This document shows positions 1-7,815 of a stretch of 59,051 nt of DNA, in pieces. The position numbers and the translations under genes were made by a program. The notes beneath the pieces are model-generated. The model worked only from the letters and a program-made list of their open reading frames with translations. It had not been told where the DNA came from and searched no databases. Origin of the DNA: an uncultured Nitrospira sp. (GTDB taxonomy: Bacteria > Nitrospirota > Nitrospiria > Nitrospirales > Nitrospiraceae). Location of the stretch: contig CABVSR010000024.1 of NCBI GenBank assembly GCA_902500995.1, forward strand, positions 1 to 59,051, read 5' to 3'. The number at the start of each line of letters is the position of its first letter. The first letter of the stretch is position 1.

Positions 1-173
1 CTGTCCGAGTCATGCCATTCTGCTGTGACGAACGATCTGCCGGCATCTGCGTCGTTCTCGGTTCCTAAAAATCCTCACCGTATTCCAGCGAATACGCTTC
101 CGGTTTTTTCGAACCTGCGGCCTCGCATCTGTCAGCAGCTCCTTCGCCTCGCTACGAAGGATGACTCGGACAG
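1..173. repeat. Possible small inverted-repeat element, cut by window edge
   Basis: Positions 1-13 (ctgtccgagtcat) are the exact reverse complement of 161-173 (atgactcggacag). The stretch between them has no convincing gene. It may be a small non-coding element with 13-bp inverted ends, but it starts at the window edge, so its true left end cannot be seen. The function is unknown; it could be a hairpin downstream of a gene outside the window. Confidence 0.3.
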
Positions 174-211
174 GCTCCTAGCGCCGAGCGCTGATACAGA
201 CCCGCCGGCTC

Positions 212-318
212 TCCTGGTGAAGCGTGAAACGTAAGACGTGAGACGTATTCGGAGTTCACGCCAACGATTACCCAATCCGGATCAGGGACCAACGACGCTT
301 CACGAGATACACTTCACG
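212..318. repeat. Degenerate short repeats and hairpin
   Basis: This non-coding stretch has several copies of a cgtgaa/acgtgaga-type word in both orientations. For example, gtgaagcgt at 217-225 is the reverse complement of acgcttcac at 295-303, and tandem acgtaagacgtgagacgt-like steps lie at 229-246. It can fold into a hairpin and sits just 3' of the minus-strand gene at 333-1091, so a terminator or REP-like role is possible. No U-tract was seen. Confidence 0.25.
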
Positions 319-332
319 CGCGACGGATCGAC

Positions 333-1091
333 CTACGCCCTTAGCTTGAGCAGGTCCTTCGCCATCTTCACTTTCCCCGGGAAATACTGCTTCGCTTGCG
401 CGCAGACGTCGTACCGTTCGGCGATCGGATAAAAATGAGACAAGATCAGCTGATTCACTCCGGCTTCCTGCGCCACGCGCCCGCACAATCCCGCGTGTAA
501 ATGCCCCTCTCCAGGCCGGTTCTCAGGAAACGAGCAGTCGAGAACGGCGAGATCCGCCTCCCGGCAGAGTCGAACCAGCCCGTCGCAATAGAGCGAATCG
601 CCTGAATAGGTCGCGACATGCCCCTGGTATTCGACCCGGTACCCTACGCAATGCAATGTGGGAGCATGGGTCACAGTGGCGGGTGTGATGCGGGTCTCAC
701 CGATGCGGAAGCTGCGGTCGGACACTTCGCGGATGGTGACCCGGAATAGCGCCCGATCGAAACTCGGAAAGGTCGTCATCATCGCACGCATCAAGGTGGA
801 GGTGCCGCGCGGTCCGATGAGGGTCAGCGGCGGTCTGGTCCCGCCCTGATATTTGCAAAAGATCACGGCATCAAAAAAGAACGGAATAAAATCGGCGAAA
901 TGGTCCGCATGGAAATGGGAAAAGAGAATATGCGTGATGGAGTGCCGATCGACCCCGCTTTTGATCAGGTTGGAGAGTGTGCGCGGCCCGAAGTCCAAGA
1001 GAAAGGTCTGATCGGTTCGGACGAGATACCCGGCTGCGGCGCGCGTGGGATGCACATTGGTTCCTGATCCCAGAACGGTGAGGCGGATCAT
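333..1091 (-). CDS. MBL-fold metallo-hydrolase, ribonuclease Z-like
   Basis: This 252-residue protein is a cytoplasmic metallo-beta-lactamase-fold hydrolase. The zinc motif HFHADH is at residues 59-64, preceded by the LGSG start typical of the RNase Z/ElaC-like branch. Further ligand sites fit YSGDS (about 170), DCSF (about 187) and the late LSHFYP (about 220). It is shorter than true RNase Z (about 300 residues), and I do not see the long exosite arm that binds tRNA. A general phosphodiesterase or other hydrolase role is therefore as likely as tRNA 3' processing. The ATG overlaps the TGA of the upstream MarR gene by 4 bases, so the two are probably translated from one message and the regulator may control it. 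The fold is certain; the substrate is not known. Confidence 0.85.
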   Translation of the reverse strand: MIRLTVLGSGTNVHPTRAAAGYLVRTDQTFLLDFGPRTLSNLIKSGVDRHSITHILFSHFHADHFADFIPFFFDAVIFCKYQGGTRPPLTLIGPRGTSTLMRAMMTTFPSFDRALFRVTIREVSDRSFRIGETRITPATVTHAPTLHCVGYRVEYQGHVATYSGDSLYCDGLVRLCREADLAVLDCSFPENRPGEGHLHAGLCGRVAQEAGVNQLILSHFYPIAERYDVCAQAKQYFPGKVKMAKDLLKLRA

Positions 1092-1546
1092 GCGCCAGGT
1101 TTCTCCTGAAAGCTTCGATGGAGACGCACGAGCAGGGAGCGCAATTGATCGGCTTCCACCGCCGAGAGCGCGCGTTCGAAGAAGGGGCGGAGAAATGCAA
1201 TGTGGGCGGCGAACGTGGTTTGAAACAGCCGGTTACCCTTGCCGGTCAGACAGATGCGGGTGCTCCGCCGATCGTCGGCGACCGGAGTCCGGCGGATCAG
1301 TCCCTTGGCCTCTAGACGGTCCAGCACGCCGGTCAATGTGCCTTTGGTGACCAGCGTCGCGGTCGACAGTTCTGCGCACGTCAGGCCCTTGGTGTCACCG
1401 AGGGTGGCGATCACGTCGAATTGCGACGGCGTCAGCCGGAGCGAGCGTACATGGCGGCTGTCGGCACGCGAAAACGCGAGATAGGTCTCGACCAGGGGAC
1501 GGAGCACTTTGAGGTGGGGATCATTCTGCAGGTCGGGAAGTTCCAT
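1088..1546 (-). CDS. MarR-family transcriptional regulator
   Basis: This 152-residue protein is a dimeric winged-helix DNA-binding regulator of the MarR family. The recognition region runs roughly from residue 45 to 100: LTPSQFDVIATL, then TCAELSTATLVTKGTLTGVLDRL, then the wing with the family signature DDRRSTRICLT. Flanking helices form the dimer interface, and the length is normal for the family. It precedes and overlaps the MBL-hydrolase gene, and it is divergent from the HEAT-repeat gene at 1632 across an 85-bp gap where its operator would be expected. No clear palindrome was picked out there. The ligand is unknown. Confidence 0.88.
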   Translation of the reverse strand: MELPDLQNDPHLKVLRPLVETYLAFSRADSRHVRSLRLTPSQFDVIATLGDTKGLTCAELSTATLVTKGTLTGVLDRLEAKGLIRRTPVADDRRSTRICLTGKGNRLFQTTFAAHIAFLRPFFERALSAVEADQLRSLLVRLHRSFQEKPGA

Positions 1547-1631
1547 CGCCGGCGAAGACTAGTCATCCGTGAGTGTGACTGTCAAGAGCGGTGCCTGCGT
1601 GCGTTGACGCCGCACGGAGCGCCCCCCTATC

Positions 1632-2276
1632 ATGTCGCCTGCCATGGCTCGTCACACGCAATCCGGCCAAGCCAATCTGACGGCTATTTTTCTCCTGTTG
1701 GGCCTGGTGGTCTCCGGGGTCTGGGTGTGGAAGCGCCTGTCGCCGGACACGCAGGATCTCATCATCGATCAGGCCATTCCCGTGGCGGCTGCGGTGCTGG
1801 CGGTGATCGCGGTGGTGTGGCTGCTGGCCGGCAAGATACGCAAGCGCCGCCAACGGAACCGGGAGCGTGATCGGTTGATCACGTTGTTCGAGAGCCAGCC
1901 TGCCGCCGACAAACAGCTGCAGCTGGCGTTCGCCGTGATCGAAGTTAATGAATACCGGCGCGCCGGCCTCGAGGCCATTGCTCCTCGCTTTCAGGAATTG
2001 TTTCTCACGACGCTGAAACGGGCCCTGGGCGACAAGCAGCATCAAGTGCGAGGAATGGCAGCCAGCCATTTGGGCGTGATCGGGGATGACAGGGTCGTGC
2101 CTCACCTATTGGCGGCCTTGGAAGACGACCATGCCTATGTGCGATCCAGCGCCGCTTTGGGGCTCGGTCGTCTGCGCGCCACTTCGGCGAAAGACAAGTT
2201 GGCGGTTGTCAGTCAGGAAGATTGGGATCAAACGGTGCGGAGTCGCGCGCGGGAAGCCTTGGAACGCATTCGATAA
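1632..2276 (+). CDS. Membrane-anchored HEAT-repeat protein
   Basis: This 214-residue protein has two hydrophobic helices near the N-terminus (about 17-35 and 49-67). A basic stretch (KIRKRRQRNRERDR) follows, and then a soluble part containing HEAT/PBS-lyase-type repeats, for example DKQHQVRGMAASHLGVIGDD and DDHAYVRSSAALGLGRLRA. Such repeats are protein-binding scaffolds; no catalytic residues are seen. The basic segment after the second helix suggests the repeat domain is cytoplasmic. A start four codons later (ATG at 1644) is also possible. The partner is unknown and no operon partner lies on this strand nearby. Confidence 0.7.
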   Translation: MSPAMARHTQSGQANLTAIFLLLGLVVSGVWVWKRLSPDTQDLIIDQAIPVAAAVLAVIAVVWLLAGKIRKRRQRNRERDRLITLFESQPAADKQLQLAFAVIEVNEYRRAGLEAIAPRFQELFLTTLKRALGDKQHQVRGMAASHLGVIGDDRVVPHLLAALEDDHAYVRSSAALGLGRLRATSAKDKLAVVSQEDWDQTVRSRAREALERIR

Positions 2277-2306
2277 GGATCAGGCGCGCAGATCTTCGGC
2301 GAACGG

Positions 2307-3140
2307 TTACGCCGCCCATTCGAGCAGCACAATTTCGGGAGGGCAGTTCACTCGCAGGGGAAGGACCGACCAGCCCAGACCGCGATTGACATACAAGCGG
2401 TGGCCGGCCTTTTCAAATAGGCCGTGAGTCCGCCCCTGGCAACCGGGCGGCAGCCAGAAGGTCGGAATGCCGGGAATCCGCCATTGCCCGGCATGGCTGT
2501 GGCCGCAGAGCGTCAGATCGGTATGGTGATGAGCCGTCAGTTGGTCCAGGATGTTGGGCGCATGCGCGAGCACCAGCGTGAAACGCCCCGGCTGTGGCGA
2601 AGGAATGCAGTGAAGGTCCGCGCGGTGGAGTGAGGGGTCGTCCAATCCGACGAGAGCCAGTTCGCCGGTGGGCACCCGGATAAAGGTAACTTGATTGAGC
2701 AGCAGGGTGACTTTGCGGCGATCGAATTGTTCGGCGAATTCATCGACGGCAATCCCGCTGTAGTGATCGTGGTTTCCGAGGGTGACGAAGACGGGGGCGA
2801 CCCGGCGCAGTTCCGTGAGAAAACGCAAGAGATGTGGGAGCCCGTCGCGCACGTTGACCAGATCGCCGGTGATGAAGATCCAGTCCGGCTTGAGCTCCGC
2901 CACGGTGCGAACCAGCAGGCGATGCCGGGGGCGGTACCGGTCCAAATGCAGATCGCTCAGATGCACGGCGCGCCGACCGGCCAGGGGAGCATGGGTGAGC
3001 TCAAGCCGGGTCGTGCCTGCCGTCGATAGCCCGATTTCCACTCCCGGAATGAGATTGAACAGATGGTGGAAGGGGCGGCTGAGCCAATGGCCGATCCAGA
3101 CGCGCGCGAGTTCCTGCCATCGCATCACCGTGGAGATCAT
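2307..3140 (-). CDS. Calcineurin-like metallophosphoesterase
   Basis: This 277-residue protein carries the full set of dinuclear-metal motifs of the calcineurin-like phosphoesterases: LSDLHLD (about 62), GDLVN (about 93), GNHDH (about 122), an AHAPN histidine (about 193) and GHSHAGQ (about 214). The N-terminal stretch before the first motif and the overall layout resemble the YkuE/YaeI-type membrane-associated phosphodiesterases, some of which act on UDP-sugar lipids. The substrate cannot be read from the sequence. Its ATG overlaps the TGA of the upstream exported-protein gene (3137-3140), so the two are probably co-translated. Confidence 0.85.
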   Translation of the reverse strand: MISTVMRWQELARVWIGHWLSRPFHHLFNLIPGVEIGLSTAGTTRLELTHAPLAGRRAVHLSDLHLDRYRPRHRLLVRTVAELKPDWIFITGDLVNVRDGLPHLLRFLTELRRVAPVFVTLGNHDHYSGIAVDEFAEQFDRRKVTLLLNQVTFIRVPTGELALVGLDDPSLHRADLHCIPSPQPGRFTLVLAHAPNILDQLTAHHHTDLTLCGHSHAGQWRIPGIPTFWLPPGCQGRTHGLFEKAGHRLYVNRGLGWSVLPLRVNCPPEIVLLEWAA

Positions 3141-3787
3141 TCCATGACTCGATTCAGGTGGGCCTTGTCGGCGGTGGTGACACGATAGCCCTGATCATAG
3201 AGTTTGCCCATGCCGGCCATGAGCGCTTCCATGCCGCGGGCATCATGGAGCGAATCAAATTGCGCGGTCAGCGAACGGAGATGGGCCGCAGCTCCCAGTG
3301 AAGGCTCGGCGGCGAGGTTCAAGGCCACGAGGATGTCGTGCAGTTCACGGGCGTTGTACAACGAATTGTCGTCGCCGTCCCCGACCAGGGCGAATTCATA
3401 GAAGGTCAAACTCAGGGAAAGCAGGGCTTGGGTGCGTTGAAAATCGGTGCGCACCGCATCGAGTCCTTCGGGATACCGTGTGCGGCAATCCGCCTCGTCC
3501 GGCCCAGAATCGGCGGCGGGCCGCGCGGATGACTCCGGCACGATCCAGGTGATCTGTTGCACGGCGGGCGGGGCCGGCTTGTGACGCTGTTGTTTATAAA
3601 ACAGGTTCATGCATTGGCTGGCCATCGCAAAGGCTTGTTTGTCGGTGTCCGCTTGGCGCTTGATGTGCTGGGTCAGCTGCGCAAAGACATCGATCCCGAT
3701 CGGCCGGGATGCCGCCGTCGCCGGCGAGACGCGCATGACCGTGACGGCGCACAAGCACATCACAATCGCATAACTCGTCCGGGCCAT
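3137..3787 (-). CDS. Exported protein of unknown function
   Basis: A Sec-type signal peptide is seen right at the chosen start: MARTSY followed by a hydrophobic run and an A-x-A cleavage-like site before SRPIGID. The reading frame stays open upstream to 4066, but that part overlaps truD and looks non-coding, so ATG 3787 is preferred (ATG 3799 is the alternative). The mature part, about 190 residues, is mainly helical, with acidic and charged heptad-like stretches and two Cys (ASQCMN and EADCRT). I do not recognise a family. The stop overlaps the start of the metallophosphoesterase, suggesting a shared envelope role. Confidence 0.6.
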   Translation of the reverse strand: MARTSYAIVMCLCAVTVMRVSPATAASRPIGIDVFAQLTQHIKRQADTDKQAFAMASQCMNLFYKQQRHKPAPPAVQQITWIVPESSARPAADSGPDEADCRTRYPEGLDAVRTDFQRTQALLSLSLTFYEFALVGDGDDNSLYNARELHDILVALNLAAEPSLGAAAHLRSLTAQFDSLHDARGMEALMAGMGKLYDQGYRVTTADKAHLNRVME

Positions 3788-3922
3788 GCTTCTTCGCATC
3801 GAGATCGCGTCCAGCAGGATCGTTGGCGTCGGAGACTGACAGAGATGAGTATAACACGGGTCGTCGCCGCGCCTATCCATATGATGTGAAGTGTAATCGT
3901 TCAGGATCGATAAAGGAACGTC

Positions 3923-4975
3923 ATGCCGACTCCCTCTTGGCTCGATGATACGGTGCCGTACTTGACCGCCTCCATTCCCGCGCTCGGCGGGCGCATTCGG
4001 AGCAGCCCGGAAGATTTTCGCGTGGAGGAGCGCCCCTTGTATCTGCCGTGCGGAGAAGGAGAGCATCTCTACATCAAAATCACCAAGCGAGGGTTGTCCA
4101 CCCCCGATCTGCTGCTGCGACTCTCATCCCAACTGCATGTGAAGGCCAAGACAATCGGTGTGGCCGGACTCAAGGACGCGCAAGCCGTGACGACGCAAAT
4201 GTTGTCTCTGCAAGGCGTGAAGGCCGACGCGGTTGCGGCGTTGCCGACCGACGAGCGGCTGCTCACTGTGGAGGTGTTGGGGCGACATCGCAATCGGCTA
4301 CGCAAAGGCCACCATGCCGGGAATCACTTCCGTTTGGTCGTGCGGGATGTTCGCGAGGGGAGCGAGGAACTATTGAGCCGGCTGTTCGATGAGCTGGTGC
4401 GGCGCGGGGTGCCCAATTATTTCGGCCCGCAACGGCAAGGGCGGTCGGGCACGAATTTTCAACTGGGCGCCGAGTTGCTTGGGGATGCAGCACGGCGCAA
4501 TACGATGCCTCGCTCCAAACGCATCTGGTTCATGAATGCCTATCAATCGTATGTGTTCAATCACATTGTCGCGAGGCGAATCGGTAGTATCGACCGGGTG
4601 TTTCTCGGCGACTGGGCCATGAAGTCCGACAACGGCGCCTGCTTCCCGGTGGAGCAGCCGGAGATGGAACAGTCGCGGGCGGATCGATTCGAAATCAGCC
4701 CGACGGGACCGCTGTTCGGTTCCCGTGCGCCCTGGGCGACGGGGGAGCCGGGAGAGATCGAACGGGCGGTCATCGCTGCTTTGGGGACCACGCCGGAGCT
4801 GTTGTCGCAAGCCGGCGCGGAATGCGGATTCCGCGGCGAACGGCGAGCCCTTCGTGTTCGTCTCAATGACCTGGCCTGGTCGCTGGAAGGGTCGGTGTTA
4901 ACGCTCTCGTTCTGGCTTCCTCCCGGTTCCTACGCGACCAGCGTGCTGCGGGAGGTGGTGAAGACGAACGCATAA
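3923..4975 (+). CDS. truD: tRNA pseudouridine synthase D (U13)
   Basis: This 350-residue protein matches TruD, which makes pseudouridine 13 in tRNA-Glu and other tRNAs. The catalytic Asp is in GLKDAQA (Asp85), and the family box NYFGPQRQGRSGTN is near residue 165. An N-terminal SSPEDFRVEE motif and a C-terminal PPGSYATSVLREVV finish the fold. The length equals that of the E. coli enzyme. It is monocistronic as far as visible: the next gene begins 88 bp downstream and is not functionally related. Confidence 0.95.
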   Translation: MPTPSWLDDTVPYLTASIPALGGRIRSSPEDFRVEERPLYLPCGEGEHLYIKITKRGLSTPDLLLRLSSQLHVKAKTIGVAGLKDAQAVTTQMLSLQGVKADAVAALPTDERLLTVEVLGRHRNRLRKGHHAGNHFRLVVRDVREGSEELLSRLFDELVRRGVPNYFGPQRQGRSGTNFQLGAELLGDAARRNTMPRSKRIWFMNAYQSYVFNHIVARRIGSIDRVFLGDWAMKSDNGACFPVEQPEMEQSRADRFEISPTGPLFGSRAPWATGEPGEIERAVIAALGTTPELLSQAGAECGFRGERRALRVRLNDLAWSLEGSVLTLSFWLPPGSYATSVLREVVKTNA

Positions 4976-5063
4976 CGCGGGTCATCTCTCCGGACTAATG
5001 GTAGAATCATCATAGGCAGCGATCATCCACGGTGGATGCTGCTCGACGTACAGAGGTCCGGTC

Positions 5064-6308
5064 ATGACGGCATCGCAGGAAACAGTCTTCCTCAAAGGTC
5101 ATATCATTGATTCGTTGATCCTGGCCAAGGTGCTGGACACGATTCTCATGATGGGTGGCACTTTCGATCTGCAAGACGTCAACATCGGGGCTACGAGAGA
5201 CGCGCCCTCGCAGGCCCGGATTGTCGTGCGCGCCTCTTCCGGCCGGTTGCTGGCGGAGATTCTGCAGGCCATTCAACCCCACGGCGCCGCCGTTGAGCGG
5301 GACACCGATTGCCGCTTTGAGCCGGCTCCGGCCGCGGGCATCTTTCCGGACGAGTTCTACGCCACCACCCATTTGCCGACGCAGATCCGTCTTGATAGTG
5401 ACTGGGTGGAAGTCGAGGGCATGGAAATGGATCTCGGCATCTGTGTCGACCCGGCGAAGGCTCACGCCAGAACGATACCGATGGGAGCGGTCAAGGCGGG
5501 CGACTTGATCGTGACGGGACGAGACGGCATCAGGGTCACGCCGCTGGCACGTCCTGCCGAACGCGATGTATTCGGGTTCATGGAGTCCGTGGTGTCCTCG
5601 GAGCGCCCGCATCAGCCGGTCATCGCCGATATCGCGCAACGCATGCTGAAGATGCGCGGCGGCCATCGCCAGGGACAACCGGGGACGAAGGTGCTGTGTG
5701 CCGGGGGGCCGGCGATCGTGCACGCCGGGGGCCGGGAGGCGCTGACTTGGTTGATCGAGTCCGGCTTTATCCACGTCTTGTTCTGCGGCAATGCCCTGGC
5801 GGCGCACGATATGGAAGCCGGACTGTACGGCACGTCACTCGGGTACGGTCTGACCGCTGGCCGTTCCGTCCCGCACGGGCATGAGCATCACTTGCGGACG
5901 ATCAATCGGATACGCGCGATCGGCAGCATCCACCAGGCGGTGCGCTCCGGAGTCATCACCGACGGCATTATGGCCGCCTGCGTACGCCACGACGTCAACA
6001 TGGTGATGGCCGGTACCATCCGTGACGACGGTCCCCTGCCCGGCGTGGTGACGGATTCCATGCGGGCCCAGGAAGCAATGCGCGAGGCGGTGCAGGGTGT
6101 CGGCTTGGCGCTCCTGGTGGCGTCCACGCTCCACGCAATTGCGACCGGCAATTTGTTGCCGGCCACGGTCCCCACCGTCTGCGTCGATGTCAATCCTTCC
6201 GTGCCGACGAAACTGGCAGACCGGGGCAGTTTTCAAGCCGTTGGCCTCGTGATGGACGCGGCCTCCTTCCTCAAGGAACTGGCGCGGGAACTCGGGTGGC
6301 GCCGATGA
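5064..6308 (+). CDS. LOR/SDH-family (TIGR00300) protein, likely ornithine cyclodeaminase
   Basis: This 414-residue protein belongs to the LOR/SDH conserved-region family (TIGR00300). Members include an archaeal ornithine cyclodeaminase, and the C-terminal domain of cyanobacterial ArgZ/AgrE belongs here too; these convert ornithine to proline and ammonia using bound NAD. Visible features are the N-terminal LOR-type domain (about 1-100, KGHIIDSLILAKVLD and GGTFDLQDVNIG), a linker barrel, and a C-terminal Rossmann-like part with CAGGPAIVHAGG and CGNALAAHDME, then GTSLG and HEHHLRTINRIR. The last base pairs overlap ATGA-fashion with the arginine dihydrolase-like gene, matching the two halves of ArgZ/AgrE in swapped order. 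The family is sure; the activity is inferred from homologues and context. Confidence 0.85.
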   Translation: MTASQETVFLKGHIIDSLILAKVLDTILMMGGTFDLQDVNIGATRDAPSQARIVVRASSGRLLAEILQAIQPHGAAVERDTDCRFEPAPAAGIFPDEFYATTHLPTQIRLDSDWVEVEGMEMDLGICVDPAKAHARTIPMGAVKAGDLIVTGRDGIRVTPLARPAERDVFGFMESVVSSERPHQPVIADIAQRMLKMRGGHRQGQPGTKVLCAGGPAIVHAGGREALTWLIESGFIHVLFCGNALAAHDMEAGLYGTSLGYGLTAGRSVPHGHEHHLRTINRIRAIGSIHQAVRSGVITDGIMAACVRHDVNMVMAGTIRDDGPLPGVVTDSMRAQEAMREAVQGVGLALLVASTLHAIATGNLLPATVPTVCVDVNPSVPTKLADRGSFQAVGLVMDAASFLKELARELGWRR

Positions 6309-7105
6309 GCCGGTTGCTGGTCTGCCCTCCCGACTATTTTCAGATCGATTACGAAATCAATCCTTGGATGAAGCGTGACAATGCGGTCGTGCCTTCGCGC
6401 GCGGTCGCTCAATGGCAGAGGCTGATGCAGGTGCTGGAAGAGGACGTGGCTGCGGGCGTCGAGCGGATGCAGCCGGTGCCCGGCCTGCCGGACCTCGTCT
6501 TTACCGCCAATGCCGGGGTGGTGGCCGGTCGCCGGGCCGTCATCAGCCGGTTCCGCTATCCCGAGCGCCGGCGAGAGGAATTGCATTTTGCGCAGTGGTT
6601 TCGCGAGCAGGGCTATGAGGTGCTGACGCTCGACGAATCGCTCTATTTCGAAGGGGCCGGCGACCTCTTAGGATTTCCCGAAACCTGGTTCGGCGGCTAT
6701 CGCCAACGATCGGATATCCGGTCGTTTCCAAGGCTCAGCGAACTCTTCCAGCGTGAAATCATTCCACTCGAACTCATCGATAGCCGCTTCTATCACCTCG
6801 ATACTTGTTTTTGTCCGCTCAGCGGCGGAGAGCTGCTCTACTTTCCTTCCTCATTCGATGCCTATGGCCTGGCCGCCATCGCGCAACGCCTCCCGGAGGA
6901 ACGTCGGCTGGCGGTGCCTGAGGAGGAAGCGATTCGATTTGCCTGTAATGCGGTGTGCAGCGGCAAGCACATCGTGATTCCGGCCGGCTGTCCCCGCACG
7001 ATGCGGCTCCTGGAATCCCGGGGGTATCTGACGCATGAGGTGGAGCTGAGTGAGTTCATGAAGTCGGGCGGCGCCGCCAAATGCCTGACCCTCGCGCTGG
7101 ACTGA
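6305..7105 (+). CDS. Arginine dihydrolase-like guanidine-modifying enzyme (ArgZ N-terminal type)
   Basis: This 266-residue protein of the amidinotransferase/DDAH fold probably hydrolyses arginine to ornithine, CO2 and two ammonia. Seen are CPPDYFQIDYEINPWM (7-22), FTANAG (66-71), EGAGD (116-120), His164-x-Asp166 and the nucleophile Cys260 in GGAAKCLTL. The opening CPPDY-x-x-DY-x-INPWM is like that of cyanobacterial ArgZ/AgrE. The Asn of the FTAN motif is the residue reported to set dihydrolases apart from deiminases. I chose ATG 6305, which overlaps the stop of the upstream gene as ATGA; a GTG at 6296 is possible. Arginine deiminase or dimethylargininase activity is the alternative. Confidence 0.82.
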   Translation: MSRLLVCPPDYFQIDYEINPWMKRDNAVVPSRAVAQWQRLMQVLEEDVAAGVERMQPVPGLPDLVFTANAGVVAGRRAVISRFRYPERRREELHFAQWFREQGYEVLTLDESLYFEGAGDLLGFPETWFGGYRQRSDIRSFPRLSELFQREIIPLELIDSRFYHLDTCFCPLSGGELLYFPSSFDAYGLAAIAQRLPEERRLAVPEEEAIRFACNAVCSGKHIVIPAGCPRTMRLLESRGYLTHEVELSEFMKSGGAAKCLTLALD

Positions 7106-7206
7106 CAGGGACCGTGATCCGCCTGACGCGTAGGAGGCTGTTGAATAACTATTTGGAAGGTCCCTGGAGAGCAAGACTCCAGGTGTGGGAACACGCACCG
7201 TCCGCG

Positions 7207-7332
7207 CACAGGATGTTCAAATGGCCGTCCAGCGCGGCCGCAGCAAGTGAAGCGGCGAAGCGTACTCCGAGTACGTTGAGCCTCTGAACGACGCGAGAAC
7301 AAAGCTGGCGGACTTTTTCAACATCCTGCTGC
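7207..7332. repeat. Hairpin-forming intergenic repeat, family 1, copy 1
   Basis: The element starts with caggatgttcaaa and ends with tttttcaacatcctgctg, so the ends are inverted repeats. It also holds an internal tccgagta/gtacg dyad. It lies between two converging genes (stops at 7105 and 7335). Copies with the shared core gacgcgagaacaaag(c)(t/c)ggcgg are at 9650-9701 (partial), and in reverse orientation at 17985-18110 (diverged). No coding sense was found. A REP/MITE-like element that can act as a bidirectional terminator is likely. A related ggctgttgaa word occurs at about 7135. Confidence 0.65.
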
Positions 7333-7334
7333 GG

Positions 7335-7694
7335 TTATCCCTTCGATCGGAACAGAAACGACAAGTAGAGCCCGGCGATGGCGGTCGTGGTGAGCTCGAT
7401 CGTGAGCAACAACCGGCTCACGATGGCGTCCGGCCGCGGCGGCGAAAGGATGAAGTGAAAGCCAAGAAAGGCGGCCGGTTGCGAGGGCGGCGTTTCCCAG
7501 GGCGGCATGATGACAGACACGATCAGGACCGTGACCATGCCGTAGAGGATGTGGAGATTCAGCTGTTCTCTGGCAGATGCGGGACTGCCCTGCGTCGCCG
7601 TCTCCTCCGTCCCGCTCGCCACGTTGCTGCCGCAGTAGGTGCAGTAGCGATTGATTTCAGGCAGGGCGCGTCCGCAAGCTGGACAGGGCTTCAT
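7335..7694 (-). CDS. Zinc-ribbon membrane protein
   Basis: This 119-residue protein opens with a zinc-ribbon: CPACGR at residues 4-9 and CTYCGS at 18-23 (two CxxC pairs), which would bind one zinc. A Ser/Thr/Ala-rich linker follows. Two hydrophobic helices come next (about 48-64, LHILYGMVTVLIVSVIM, and about 93-115, LLLTIELTTTAIAGLYLSFLF), suggesting an inner-membrane protein with a cytoplasmic zinc-ribbon. The family is common in bacteria without assigned function. Its stop codon is three bases from the hairpin repeat, which may end its transcript. Confidence 0.7.
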   Translation of the reverse strand: MKPCPACGRALPEINRYCTYCGSNVASGTEETATQGSPASAREQLNLHILYGMVTVLIVSVIMPPWETPPSQPAAFLGFHFILSPPRPDAIVSRLLLTIELTTTAIAGLYLSFLFRSKG

Positions 7695-7815
7695 GATGAT
7701 CGCTCCTCGTGGACCTGCAGCCTACCGTCTGCGCGAGTGGAATTCCAGTGCTGATACGAATGTGCCGGACCGCTTCGTTGACACCCTTCCAGACCCCTTC
7801 CTATAATCCGCGTCC

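Noticed and set aside
3788-4066. N-terminal extension of the exported protein
   Set aside because: The frame is open but overlaps the truD start and would place residues before a clear signal peptide.
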